From positions 1 through 64,000 of the forward strand of contig CAKSSN010000005.1 in assembly GCA_934489015.1 (NCBI GenBank): a DNA stretch of 64,000 nucleotides, given 5' to 3'. The DNA is from an uncultured Clostridia bacterium. Its GTDB lineage: Bacteria > Bacillota > Clostridia > UBA1381. The position numbers and the translations under genes are program-made. Shown piece by piece: positions 16,035 to 24,957 of the stretch; position 1 is the first letter of the stretch; each line of letters begins with the position of its first letter. The notes beneath the pieces are model-generated. The model saw nothing but the letters and a program-made list of their open reading frames with translations, was not told where the DNA came from and searched no databases.

Positions 16035-17021
16035 CTACTCTGATTTTTTCTCACGCGTCATAAGCTCGGCGACAGCGTCGCGCGGAGCCTTCCCGCTGAA
16101 TAATATATCATATGCCTCGTGAACTATCGGCATCGAAACGCCGTATTTTTCAGACAGCTCATAAGCTGCTGAGGCAGTGTTTACTCCTTCAACCACCATA
16201 TGCACCGTCTCAAGTGTTTCCTTAAGCGAATGTCCCTCGCCGATTAAAATACCGGCGCGCCTGTTTCTCGAATGCATACTCGTGCATGTAACTATCAAAT
16301 CGCCTATACCCGACAAACCCGAAAATGTTTCCGCCTTTGCGCCCATTTTAACGCCGAGACGCTTTATTTCCGCAATGCCGCGCGTCATGAGTGCGGCTTT
16401 TGTATTGTCGCCGTAGCCGAGCCCGTCGCAAATCCCGGCGCAAAGCGCTATAACGTTTTTAAGTGCGCCGCCGAGCTCAACTCCGATCATATCGTCGGAG
16501 GTGTAAATTCTAAAACGGTCGCTCATAAGTAAATTCTGAATAAATTTTGCCGTCTGCTCATCGCCCGACGCGACAACATTTGTGGTCGGAAGTCCCTTGC
16601 AGACCTCCTCCGCGTGTGACGGGCCGCTCATAACGGATATATTCGCCTGCGGAATTTCCTCCGCATAAACCTGCGAAAGCCTGAGAAGAGTGCCATCTTC
16701 AAGTCCTTTTGATATATTAAGGAGCCTTTGACCGCTTTGTATATGCTTTGAAAGCTCACGCGCAGTAGAGCGCGTTGCAATGCTCGGCACAACGGTTATA
16801 ACAAGCTCAGCTCCGTCGGTACATTTTCCCATATCATGCGAGCATATTATGTTTTCGGGAAATTTGCAGCCGGGTAAAAATTCTATGTTTTCTCTGTCAC
16901 GGTTTAGTCTGTCTGTTTCCTCCTGCTGCCATGACCATAGGTATATATCATAATTTTTTTTAGCCAATAGAAGCGCAACAGCCGTTCCCCAGCTGCCCGA
17001 ACCAATTACAGCGATTTTCAT
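16035..17021 (-). CDS. gpsA: NAD(P)H-dependent glycerol-3-phosphate dehydrogenase
   Basis: 328 residues, the family length. Rossmann motif GSGSWGT at residues 7-13, the catalytic-region block GVELGGALKNVIALCAGICDGL with the conserved lysine, and GLSGIGDLIVTCTS. It reduces dihydroxyacetone phosphate to sn-glycerol 3-phosphate, the substrate of PlsY encoded just upstream in the same operon, so the two carry out consecutive steps of phospholipid synthesis in the cytoplasm and membrane. Confidence 0.97.
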   Translation of the reverse strand: MKIAVIGSGSWGTAVALLLAKKNYDIYLWSWQQEETDRLNRDRENIEFLPGCKFPENIICSHDMGKCTDGAELVITVVPSIATRSTARELSKHIQSGQRLLNISKGLEDGTLLRLSQVYAEEIPQANISVMSGPSHAEEVCKGLPTTNVVASGDEQTAKFIQNLLMSDRFRIYTSDDMIGVELGGALKNVIALCAGICDGLGYGDNTKAALMTRGIAEIKRLGVKMGAKAETFSGLSGIGDLIVTCTSMHSRNRRAGILIGEGHSLKETLETVHMVVEGVNTASAAYELSEKYGVSMPIVHEAYDILFSGKAPRDAVAELMTREKKSE

Positions 17022-17047
17022 TTTATTTAGCCTTTCATCTATAAAAT

Positions 17048-17749
17048 TTATTTCTTTTTACCGAGTTTGCTTTCCTCGCCGGCAAGAAGCCTTTTGATAT
17101 TTTTTCTGTGGCGTACTATAAGCATACCCGAAAGAATTATATCAAAGCAAAGCCTTACTGCCGAGAAGCTGCCGGTAAATATCATATGCGCAATGTCAAC
17201 TGCAAGATAAATAACCGCCGACATAACCGAGCCGAGAGAAACATATCTTGTAGCCGCCATAATAATCAGCGCAAACGCAAGCACGATAAGTCCTGTCTGC
17301 CAGTTGAGCGCAAGAATAACGCCAAGACTTGTTGCAACGCCTTTTCCGCCGCGAAATCCGAAGAATACGGGGAAATCGTGACCGATTACGGCAAAAAGCC
17401 CTCCCGCAAGCGTAAAATACGGACAAGCCGCATTAATTATATCATATGAATGAGCGGTAACGCTTATTCCTGTTTCTCCGCTGCCTGCCGGAATAATATA
17501 TTTTTGGCAAAGCGCACACAGCGCTACTCCGAAAAGCACGCCCGCAGCGCCCTTTAAAACGTCTAAAAGGAGCGTCAGCACTGCCCAGCCCTTTCCGTAG
17601 GTACGGAGCATATTTGTTGCTCCGGCGTTTCCTGAGCCGCTCGATCTTATATCCTCGCCCTTTGCTTTTTTTGAAATTATTATTGAAAAATTTATACTGC
17701 CTATCAGGTACGGCACAATTGCCGCAAGCAGCAGAATTACTGTACTCAA
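17048..17749 (-). CDS. plsY: Acyl-phosphate:glycerol-3-phosphate acyltransferase PlsY
   Basis: 233 residues with five to six membrane segments. PlsY motifs are present: PYLIGSINFSIII, the loop SGSGNAGATNMLRTYGKGWAV, and FGFRGGKGVATSLGV, which bind acyl phosphate and glycerol 3-phosphate. A roughly 30-residue insert (near residues 85-115) makes it slightly longer than the common 200 residues. It catalyses the first acylation of membrane lipid synthesis, using the GpsA product. Confidence 0.96.
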   Translation of the reverse strand: MSTVILLLAAIVPYLIGSINFSIIISKKAKGEDIRSSGSGNAGATNMLRTYGKGWAVLTLLLDVLKGAAGVLFGVALCALCQKYIIPAGSGETGISVTAHSYDIINAACPYFTLAGGLFAVIGHDFPVFFGFRGGKGVATSLGVILALNWQTGLIVLAFALIIMAATRYVSLGSVMSAVIYLAVDIAHMIFTGSFSAVRLCFDIILSGMLIVRHRKNIKRLLAGEESKLGKKK

Positions 17750-17793
17750 ATTAATTCTCCTCCGGTTTTGACAGATTGTAATTTTAAAATCCG

Positions 17794-19119
17794 TTATTTG
17801 TCTTTTTCGGACTTTTCTCTGAGGAAAAATTTAATCGGTGTTCCCTCAAAGCCGAATGCGTCGCGTATCTGGTTTTCTATAAACCTTAAATATGAATAGT
17901 GGAACAGCTCGCGCGAATTTGTAAAAAGTACAAAGGACGGCGGGCATACTCCTGCCTGTGTTCCGTAATAAATTTTAAGTCTTCTGCCCTTGTCTGACGG
18001 CGGCTGCTGTTTTGCAACGGCCTCGTTTAAGACGTCGTTTAGCATACCGGTTGTAATGCGGCGCTTATACTGCTCGTTTACCTTCTTTATTTCGCTTAAC
18101 AAATCGCCGACTCTCTGACCTGTTTTTGCGGAAATAAAGACAATTGAAGCATACGACATAAACGCAAATTCCTCGCGCAGCTTAAGCTTAAAATTATTCA
18201 TTGTCTTTGTGTCTTTTTCAATTGCGTCCCATTTGTTGACCGCGAAAATGCATGCCTTGCCCTGCTCGTGAGCGTAGCCGGCAATTTTTGTATCCTGCTC
18301 GGCAATTCCCTCCGACGCGTCAATCATTATAACGCATACGTCGCTTCTGTCAACCGCGCCGAGTGAACGAACAACGCTGTAGCGCTCAACGGCCTCGTCA
18401 ATTTTTCTGCGCTTTCTCATTCCCGCAGTGTCAATAAACAGATATTTATCCTCGCCGCAGACATAATGCGAATCTATGGCATCTCTTGTCGTTCCGGCAA
18501 CGTTGCTTACTATAACGCGTTCCTCGCCGAGTATTCTGTTAATCAGCGATGATTTACCCGCGTTCGGTCTGCCGATAACCGCAACCTTTATTTCGTCCTC
18601 ATCCTCAGCCGTTTCGGCGTTTTCGGGGAATTTTGCGCACACCTCGTCTAAAAGGTCGCCGACGCCCATTCCGTGAACCGATGAAATTGCTATCGGGTCG
18701 CCGAGCCCGAGATTGTAAAATTCGTAAAATTCGGCAGGCGGCTCACCGGGAGCGTCCGCCTTGTTTACCGCAAGAACTATTTTTTTCTTTGCTTTGAGCA
18801 GCATGGAGGTAACGTCAAGATCGTTTGCCGTAACTCCGTCGCGGATGTTTGTAAGAAGTATAACAACGTCCGCCATTTCAATTGCAAGTTGAGCCTGGCG
18901 GCGCATCTGAACGAGAATTTCGTCCTTGCTCTGCGGCTCGATACCGCCCGTGTCTATAAGCGTAAAATGCTTGTCAAGCCATACCGCGTCGGCAAATATT
19001 CTGTCCCTTGTAACTCCGGGAGTATCCTCAACTATACTTATTTTCTTACCCGAAATTTTATTAAAAAGCGTCGATTTACCAACATTCGGTCTTCCGACTA
19101 TTGCAACAATAGGTTTCAT
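17794..19119 (-). CDS. der: Ribosome assembly GTPase Der (EngA)
   Basis: 441 residues with two tandem GTPase domains and a C-terminal KH-like domain. The first P-loop is GRPNVGKST (about 8-16), the second GRPNAGKSS (about 183-191); DTPG/DTAG switch motifs and NKAD/NKWD specificity motifs occur in both. The C-terminus ends in KFFLREKSEKDK. Der works in assembly of the 50S subunit. It lies between plsY and the DUF512 gene, an arrangement frequent in Clostridia. Confidence 0.97.
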   Translation of the reverse strand: MKPIVAIVGRPNVGKSTLFNKISGKKISIVEDTPGVTRDRIFADAVWLDKHFTLIDTGGIEPQSKDEILVQMRRQAQLAIEMADVVILLTNIRDGVTANDLDVTSMLLKAKKKIVLAVNKADAPGEPPAEFYEFYNLGLGDPIAISSVHGMGVGDLLDEVCAKFPENAETAEDEDEIKVAVIGRPNAGKSSLINRILGEERVIVSNVAGTTRDAIDSHYVCGEDKYLFIDTAGMRKRRKIDEAVERYSVVRSLGAVDRSDVCVIMIDASEGIAEQDTKIAGYAHEQGKACIFAVNKWDAIEKDTKTMNNFKLKLREEFAFMSYASIVFISAKTGQRVGDLLSEIKKVNEQYKRRITTGMLNDVLNEAVAKQQPPSDKGRRLKIYYGTQAGVCPPSFVLFTNSRELFHYSYLRFIENQIRDAFGFEGTPIKFFLREKSEKDK

Positions 19120-19131
19120 TACATTCCTCCG

Positions 19132-20454
19132 TTAAAATTCAAGCTCTTCACCGAGAATATTTTCGGTGAAAATATATCCGTCATTATCTGTAGGCACAAG
19201 GCTAACCCCTGCCTTTTCTTCAATTTCGGAAACGGTCATATCATCGAGGAAAATATCCTCATCGCTTTTGAGCATTGATGATGAAATTAAAACTCTTCCC
19301 GAAACATTGTTTTCTTTAAGCGTTTTTAAAAGGTCGCAGCCGCATATAAGCCCCGTTACCGTAACTTTTCCGCCGAAAAAGTTATTTTTAACCGCAAGAA
19401 CGGTTATTTTAACGCCATCTGCCGCGCTTTCGATTTTTTCGGCACATTCGCATATAAATTTATATGCCGCTTCGCCTGTTGCGACAGTTGCGTTTATTTG
19501 CCTTTTTTTCTTTTTTATGAGCGTTAAGGCGTGGTCTACCTCCTCGCCCATGCTTGCTATAAGCCCAACGCCGTTTTCAAGCTGAGGAAAGCCCTCGTAG
19601 CTTTCGGAAGAGGGGACCTTAAGCCCGGCGTTTACATAAAATTCATCCGAAAGATAAACAAGCCGCGTTCCGAGCTTTTCAAGGTTTTCCTTTTGAAGCC
19701 TTTCAACCGTTTTAATAACCTCGCGGCTTCCCACCGAGTCAAACGTTTTCATCTTAAAAAGTCCGTCACGGTACGCCGTAACCCCGACCGGAACAACGGA
19801 AACGCTTTCCGTATAAGGTGAGAGGGAGGCAATATCGCCGAGCGTTCTCAAAAGCTCTTCACCGTCGTTAATTCCGGGACAAAGCACAATTTGGCAATTC
19901 ATAAAAATATGATTTTCCGCAAGGCGCTTCATTATCTCAAATATTCTTCCGGCAAATCTGTTGTGCAGCATAAATTCGCGCAAACTTGGGTTTGTTGTAT
20001 GCACCGATATATTAATCGGCGAAACGCGCATTTTGATAAGTCTGTCTATTTCCTCATCGGACATATTTGTCATTGTGACATAGTTACCCTGCAAAAAGGA
20101 AAGCCGTGCGTCATCGTCCTTAAAATATACCGTTTCTCTCATACCGGGCGGAAGCTGGTCTATAAAGCAGAAAATGCATTTGTTTGTACAGCTCTGCGCC
20201 GTGCACAAAAGTTCTTCCTTAAATATAAGACCGAGATCCTCATAATCATTTTCAATATTTATATCTTCCGTTTTACCGTCCGGCTTGGCGATTGTAAGGC
20301 AAACGCTGTATTCAGCTGTAAGAAATCTGTATTCAAGAATATCGTGCACCTCGTGACCGTTTACGGCAAGCAATGTATCACCCGCGCGTATTCCGGCGCG
20401 CTCGGCAAGAGAGTGCGGCTCCACTTCAAGAATTTCAGTGTTCGTTTTAGTCAT
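19132..20454 (-). CDS. DUF512 radical SAM protein with N-terminal PDZ domain
   Basis: 440 residues. Residues 1-60 form a PDZ-like domain (VEPHSLAERAGIRAGDTLLAVNG). The radical SAM cluster motif CTNKCIFC (C89, C93, C96) is followed by FIDQLPPGMR, then a core with ISVHTTNPSLREFML, and the C-terminal DUF512 domain. The family is widespread beside der, but its reaction is unknown. ATG 20454 is chosen because GGGG stands eight bases upstream and the alternative start 20493 adds a non-conserved tail. First gene of the seven-gene operon running to recG. Confidence 0.9.
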   Translation of the reverse strand: MTKTNTEILEVEPHSLAERAGIRAGDTLLAVNGHEVHDILEYRFLTAEYSVCLTIAKPDGKTEDINIENDYEDLGLIFKEELLCTAQSCTNKCIFCFIDQLPPGMRETVYFKDDDARLSFLQGNYVTMTNMSDEEIDRLIKMRVSPINISVHTTNPSLREFMLHNRFAGRIFEIMKRLAENHIFMNCQIVLCPGINDGEELLRTLGDIASLSPYTESVSVVPVGVTAYRDGLFKMKTFDSVGSREVIKTVERLQKENLEKLGTRLVYLSDEFYVNAGLKVPSSESYEGFPQLENGVGLIASMGEEVDHALTLIKKKKRQINATVATGEAAYKFICECAEKIESAADGVKITVLAVKNNFFGGKVTVTGLICGCDLLKTLKENNVSGRVLISSSMLKSDEDIFLDDMTVSEIEEKAGVSLVPTDNDGYIFTENILGEELEF

Positions 20455-20497
20455 CGGCAAACCCCGCTTGTAAAAATAAACATAAGTATACATATTA

Positions 20498-20525
20498 ATT
20501 TTACCACAAAATTAAAAAAAGTCAA
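20498..20525 (-). promoter_or_regulatory. Promoter of the DUF512-der-plsY-gpsA-asp23-yloV-recG operon
   Basis: On the minus strand: TTGACT (20525-20520), a 16-base spacer and TAAAAT (20503-20498), about 45 bases before the DUF512 start. Confidence 0.65.
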
Positions 20526-20909
20526 CAGCAATTTTACATTGTTGCCGAAAAATCCGATTATTTTGTAACAATAGCATAAAAATAATGTGTTTTGAAATGA
20601 AAATATTAATTTTGAATATGCTTTTTTTGTGAGTTTGATACTGTCTGTGTTTATAATGCTGTGATTTTATTTTGCATTTTGTCGGGAATATACGAAAATA
20701 TAAAAATACGGTTGATTTTTTTCTTATAATATGATATAATATAAAATGAAATCGGACCGATTGTTAAATGAGCGTATTGTTTTGCGAAAAATGTGTATCG
20801 TGCAGGCTTTCATGCGGAGAAAATTATAATACAGTAAAAAGAAAATCATTATTGACGCTGTAACGGAAAAGTAATGAAAAAAATAACGAAAAAAATAACG
20901 AAAAAGGTC

Positions 20910-20938
20910 TTGACAATGAATATAAACTGCGCTAAAAT
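20910..20938 (+). promoter_or_regulatory. Sigma-A promoter upstream of the diguanylate cyclase
   Basis: TTGACA (20910-20915), an exact 17-base spacer and TAAAAT (20933-20938). Just upstream is a direct repeat of AAAAAAATAACG (about 20874-20905). In the rest of 20526-21101 I see a T-rich stretch, a short hairpin around 20987-21003, and CACGC/GCGTG arms before a T-run near 21047 that could be an attenuator, but no riboswitch I can name. Confidence 0.7.
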
Positions 20939-20970
20939 CATACATACATACATACATACATACATACATA
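20939..20970. repeat. (CATA)8 tetranucleotide microsatellite at the transcription start
   Basis: Eight exact copies of CATA begin on the base after the -10 element, so the predicted start point (about 20945) lies inside the repeat. Slipped-strand changes in copy number would alter the start region and the untranslated leader of the cyclase mRNA. Confidence 0.9.
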
Positions 20971-21101
20971 ATGACATCTTTATCTCCTAAGCTGTTTTTT
21001 AGGAAGAAAACACGCTTTAAAATCTGCCTGTGCCTGGCGTGGCGGCGTGCTTTTTAAATACAGGTTTTGAGGCAAAAAATACTTAAAAGGAGAATAGATT
21101 A

Positions 21102-22256
21102 GTGGATACCGTACTTTATACAGAAATCAATATTTTCAGCATGGCTGTTTTGATTATAATTGCGCTTAAATCAGCGTCATCGGGTATTAATAACGGCATA
21201 AAAACAAAAATGTTTTTGTTTTCAATATGGTTTGCGGTTGCGGCAAATTTCTTCGATTTTTTATGGAAGATTTGTTCGTCGGAGCTCTTTTCGGCGCCGA
21301 TGAGCGTTATAATGCTTGAAAACTTTTTATATTTTTTGTGCTTTGGCTGTTCGGCATATTTTCTGTTTTTGTATTCGGAAACGATTGCCAAAAGCAAAAT
21401 TTTCAGAAGCAGATGGCTTCTGCTGTTTTCAATGCTGCCGCTCGTTTTGCTGATTATGCTGCTCATCGATTCGGTTTTTACGGGCTGTATGTTTTATTTT
21501 GACGACAATATGGTCTACAGGCACGGAAGCCTTTATTATATGCAGCAGGTGCTGTCCTACGGGTATATTGTAATCGCTTCGGTAAAAACAATGATTTTGT
21601 CGGTCTACAAGAAAAACTATGCGCGCCGCGAGGAGCTGCGTGCTATATCCTCGTTTGTATGGCCGCTTATTATATGCGGAGCGGCGCAGGTTGTTTTTCA
21701 GAGGGCGCCGCTTGTTACGGTAGGCGTGGTTTTATCGTTTCTGCTGGTATACATAAACTCCGTTTCGCTGCTTATTTCTGAGGATTCGCTAACCGGAATA
21801 AGCAACCGCAGAGATTTTCTCAGAAAACTTGACGATCAGATTTCGTCGCTGAGAAAAGATGAAAATCTTTATCTTTTGTTTATAGATATTGATTCCTTTA
21901 AGCAGATAAATGATGTATACGGTCATAATAAGGGAGATCAGGTTTTAAAGGCTGTTGCAAGAGTTCTTAAAAAGATATGCTTTCGAAGCGGCGGCTTTTG
22001 CGCAAGATACGGCGGAGATGAATTTGCGGTAATTCAGACGCTTAAAACAGATGAGGATATTTCATCAATAAGCAAAAATATATGTGATTTGGTTGAGAAA
22101 AGCTGCGCGGAAAGCGTTCTCGGCTGCAAAGTTTCAATAAGTATAGGCTGCGCGCTGTACAGTGCACAAACGCAGAACATTCATGACTTTATTTCATGCG
22201 CTGACAGCAGCATGTATGAAAATAAAATAAAAAATAAGAATATAAATCGCGTTTAA
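21102..22256 (+). CDS. Membrane-bound diguanylate cyclase
   Basis: 384 residues from GTG 21102, with AAGGAGA eight bases upstream. Residues 8-220 hold about seven hydrophobic segments forming a membrane sensor. From 228 there is a GGDEF domain with SLTGISNRRDFL, FIDIDSFKQINDVYGHNKGDQ and the active site GGDEF (304-308). It makes cyclic di-GMP from two GTP. The inhibitory I-site, RxxD nine residues before GGDEF, reads RSGG, so product inhibition through that site is probably absent. A phosphodiesterase gene follows 39 bases later. Confidence 0.95.
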   Translation: MDTVLYTEINIFSMAVLIIIALKSASSGINNGIKTKMFLFSIWFAVAANFFDFLWKICSSELFSAPMSVIMLENFLYFLCFGCSAYFLFLYSETIAKSKIFRSRWLLLFSMLPLVLLIMLLIDSVFTGCMFYFDDNMVYRHGSLYYMQQVLSYGYIVIASVKTMILSVYKKNYARREELRAISSFVWPLIICGAAQVVFQRAPLVTVGVVLSFLLVYINSVSLLISEDSLTGISNRRDFLRKLDDQISSLRKDENLYLLFIDIDSFKQINDVYGHNKGDQVLKAVARVLKKICFRSGGFCARYGGDEFAVIQTLKTDEDISSISKNICDLVEKSCAESVLGCKVSISIGCALYSAQTQNIHDFISCADSSMYENKIKNKNINRV

Positions 22257-22295
22257 ATTATGATTTGTGCTGCGGTTTATCGGGAGGAATGCGAT

Positions 22296-24008
22296 ATGTC
22301 CAATTACCGCAGTGAATTTTTAAACAAAATATCGGAGGAAAAATTTTCGGAAAAGCTTTTGCTCGAATACTTTGACGGCATAGCCTTTATTGATATGTCG
22401 GACGGAAGGATTTTTCCGTTTAGCGATTGCCTTTTCGGTAAGCTGAAATATTATGTGGATTATGAAAATTATTCATATTACGAAAATGTCCAAAGGCTTG
22501 TTGACAGGCTTATTCCTCATCAAAACAGAGAAATTATTAAGGATTTGCTCAAACTTGAAAATATAAAGGATAAGCTTGACGGGCAGGAGAAATACAATGT
22601 TGATTTTTATATAATGCGGAATATTGACGGCGATATGCTTTATAAAAGAATTTGCTTCAGATATTTCGACAGAGAAAACAATATTGTTATGTTTATATGC
22701 GAGGATATGTCGGCTATTATTTCAAGCGATATTGATCCGCTCACCGGGATTTACGATTCAACAGGCTTTCACAAAAGGGTCAGCCGCTGGATTAGGGAAA
22801 ATCCCGGCAGAAAATACAGAATGCTGCGATATGATATAGATCATTTTAAGGATATAAACGGTATTTACGGGTATGATATGGGTAACCGCCTTTTGCGTGA
22901 CTGCGGCTATCATATGAGGAGAAATGATACTCCCGACAGCTTTTCGGGGCATTTAAACGCAGACCACTTTGTCAGATTTTGCTCGGAGGATTCGCCGTCG
23001 GCTGATGAATACTGCAATAGTTTTGCGGAGTCATTTGCGGGGTATGATTTAAAAATCCCCATTTCCGTGCACGTCGGTGTTTACGATTTGTGCGAGGAGG
23101 ACTGCAATTCGTACACTATGAGCTATAAGGCGCTGCTTGCGCTGCAAACGGCGAAGGGAAAATTTGACGAGCCTATAGCTTATTATGAAAAAGATATGAT
23201 GGACGTTGAAATGCAGCAGCAGGAATTTCTAAACGAAATTGACGGCGCAATTGAAAACGAAGAATTTGAAGTGTGGTTTCAGCCGCAGGTGAATTATAAA
23301 ACAAAAAGCATTATCGGCGCGGAGGCGCTCATAAGATGGCGCCATAAGGAAAAAGGGCTTATTCCTCCGGGCGCGTTTTTGCCGGTGTTTGAAAGCAGCA
23401 ATAAAATAATAGACCTTGACAAATATATGATACATAAAACCTGCTCGTATATGCGCAGATGGAAAAGGCTCATGCCGGATAAAAATATTATTGTGTCTGT
23501 CAATCTTTCAAGGATAGATATTCAGCGTGAGGGCTTTGCCGACAAGCTCAAGGCGCTTGTTGAAAGCAGCAATATTCCGCTTAAAAACATTCGCCTTGAA
23601 ATAACGGAAAGCGCATATATGGATAATTCCGAAATGCTGATAGCGGTTGTCGACGAGCTCAGGGAAAGGGGTTTTATTGTTGAAATGGACGATTTCGGCT
23701 CAGGCTACTCGTCGCTTAATTCGCTTAAGGATATTGAGATTGATATACTGAAGCTTGACATGAGATTTTTGGCAGGGAAGCACGATACAAGGCGGAGCAA
23801 AATAATTATATCATCTGTTATAAGCATGGCAAGAGGTCTTGATTTGCCTGTTATAGCGGAGGGCGTTGAAACAAAGGAGCAGGCTGATATGCTGCTTGAC
23901 TTCGGCTGTGAACAGATGCAGGGCTATTATTTTTCAAAGCCCGTTCCGGCGGAGGAATATGAAAAAATGCTGATGGAAGCTAAGCTCCCGGATGCAGATC
24001 GGATATAA
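22296..24008 (+). CDS. EAL cyclic-di-GMP phosphodiesterase with degenerate GGDEF domain
   Basis: 570 residues. Residues 1-140 are a PAS-like sensory part without membrane segments. Residues 145-300 are a GGDEF domain in which the signature is replaced by GHLNADHF (218-225), so it is not a cyclase. From 315 on is an EAL domain with EAL (343-345), VNLS, LEITES, DDFGSGYSS and AEGVET, all the metal- and catalysis-related residues I can check, so it should linearise cyclic di-GMP. ATG 22296 is preferred because GGGAGGA lies nine bases upstream; an earlier in-frame ATG at 22260 precedes that site. It forms a pair of opposing activity with the upstream cyclase. Confidence 0.94.
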   Translation: MSNYRSEFLNKISEEKFSEKLLLEYFDGIAFIDMSDGRIFPFSDCLFGKLKYYVDYENYSYYENVQRLVDRLIPHQNREIIKDLLKLENIKDKLDGQEKYNVDFYIMRNIDGDMLYKRICFRYFDRENNIVMFICEDMSAIISSDIDPLTGIYDSTGFHKRVSRWIRENPGRKYRMLRYDIDHFKDINGIYGYDMGNRLLRDCGYHMRRNDTPDSFSGHLNADHFVRFCSEDSPSADEYCNSFAESFAGYDLKIPISVHVGVYDLCEEDCNSYTMSYKALLALQTAKGKFDEPIAYYEKDMMDVEMQQQEFLNEIDGAIENEEFEVWFQPQVNYKTKSIIGAEALIRWRHKEKGLIPPGAFLPVFESSNKIIDLDKYMIHKTCSYMRRWKRLMPDKNIIVSVNLSRIDIQREGFADKLKALVESSNIPLKNIRLEITESAYMDNSEMLIAVVDELRERGFIVEMDDFGSGYSSLNSLKDIEIDILKLDMRFLAGKHDTRRSKIIISSVISMARGLDLPVIAEGVETKEQADMLLDFGCEQMQGYYFSKPVPAEEYEKMLMEAKLPDADRI

Positions 24009-24045
24009 AAAGAGGGTATACAATTCTTTTGGAGGTGTTTTATCT

Positions 24046-24624
24046 ATGGAGCTTAGAGAGTTAAGAACCTCATTGTTTGGATTTAAAAAGAAAGACGTTT
24101 GCGAATATATGGCAAGGCTTAGAAGCGAGCTTGTGGAAAATCTTGAAGAGGACAGGGAAAATGACAAGCGCACCATTTTGGACTTGGAGCAAAGAAATGC
24201 AGAGCTGAACGAGTGCATATCAAAACTAAGTGCGGAAAAGGAGCGGCTTTTGGCGGAAAATGCCGAAAAGGAAAGAATTATTTCAGCCCTTGAGGAAGAC
24301 TCCGAAAGTGCAAACGGTGAGAGCACGCAAAGCGCAAATACGCAGGCGGAAAGCGGCTGTGCGGAAGCGGCAGATATTATTTTTGAGGCAAAGCAGTTTG
24401 CAGACTCACTGCGCTGCAAAGCGGAGAAAGAAAATGAAAATCTTCGCCGGGAAAACGCGGAATATCATAATCGCGTGAAAAATGAGCTTTCGCAGTGCAA
24501 AAGCGCCGTAGATGATTTGCATGAGAAAATTACAGACCTTCTCAAAGCTATGGACGCTGATTTAAGCAAAAAAGAGGACAGCATAGCGGAGCTTGAAAGA
24601 AAACTTGAAATACAGGATATATAA
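24046..24624 (+). CDS. DivIVA-like coiled-coil protein
   Basis: 192 residues; ATG 24046 follows GGAGG. The N-terminus LRTSLFGFKKKDVCEYMARL resembles the membrane-curvature-binding start of DivIVA/GpsB proteins (F..KK.DV..Y). Coiled coils cover about 25-85 and 115-190, split by a Ser/Thr/Glu-rich linker. Such proteins mark poles and division sites. Its place behind the cyclase and phosphodiesterase, 37 bases downstream, suggests it may localise signalling or a surface structure, which is inference only. A terminator follows. Confidence 0.8.
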   Translation: MELRELRTSLFGFKKKDVCEYMARLRSELVENLEEDRENDKRTILDLEQRNAELNECISKLSAEKERLLAENAEKERIISALEEDSESANGESTQSANTQAESGCAEAADIIFEAKQFADSLRCKAEKENENLRRENAEYHNRVKNELSQCKSAVDDLHEKITDLLKAMDADLSKKEDSIAELERKLEIQDI

Positions 24625-24629
24625 AAATA

Positions 24630-24707
24630 AAGCAGCTGCGCGTTTTGCGCTTTGCCGACCGGCTTTTCAGTCACCTGCGGCAAGGCGCGGCGCAGCCGCT
24701 TTTTTGT
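24630..24707 (+). terminator. Terminator of the cyclic-di-GMP operon
   Basis: Outer arms AAGCAGCTGCGC (24630-) with GGCGCAGCCGCTT, an inner GCGC-TTGCC/GGCAA-GCGC stem, and a closing run of six T. Confidence 0.8.
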
Positions 24708-24737
24708 TTAGCCGAAAAAAAGCAATCCGAACTCCGA

Positions 24738-24841
24738 TTTTGAAAGGTGAATTTCCGCTTTTGCTGTGTTAAAATACTCGATAATCCGCCAGGATTATCT
24801 CCGTTTTTGCCTTACAAAACCAAAAATTCACACTTTCAAAA
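24738..24841. repeat. 104-bp MITE-like element with terminal inverted repeats
   Basis: The ends TTTTGAAAGGTGAATT (from 24738) and AATTCACACTTTCAAAA (24825-24841) are inverted copies apart from a single extra base. The centre carries a perfect hairpin GATAATCC-GCCA-GGATTATC (24780-24799). Each half has a similar T-rich block (TCCGCTTTTGCT and TCCGTTTTTGCC). A further inverted pair AAAATTCT/AGAATTTT (24838-24872) overlaps the right end. There is no coding capacity. The design suits a non-autonomous mobile element or an intergenic palindromic repeat. Confidence 0.6.
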
Positions 24842-24957
24842 TTCTACGATCTGAAAAGGACAGAATTTTGAGTAGATTTTAGTGTGGAGGATGCCGGAAG
24901 GCTCGCGCCTTTCAAAGACGACAAACTGAAATATGCCGAAATTATGCCTTTTCAGAC

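Noticed and set aside
20724..20969. Minus-strand reading frame starting MYVCMYVCMYD
   Set aside because: It is only the translation of the (CATA)8 tract and AT-rich upstream DNA, with no ribosome site, and it covers the cyclase promoter.
20970..21101. Cyclic-di-GMP riboswitch in front of the cyclase
   Set aside because: None of the conserved blocks of the GEMM class could be found; only short unspecific hairpins.
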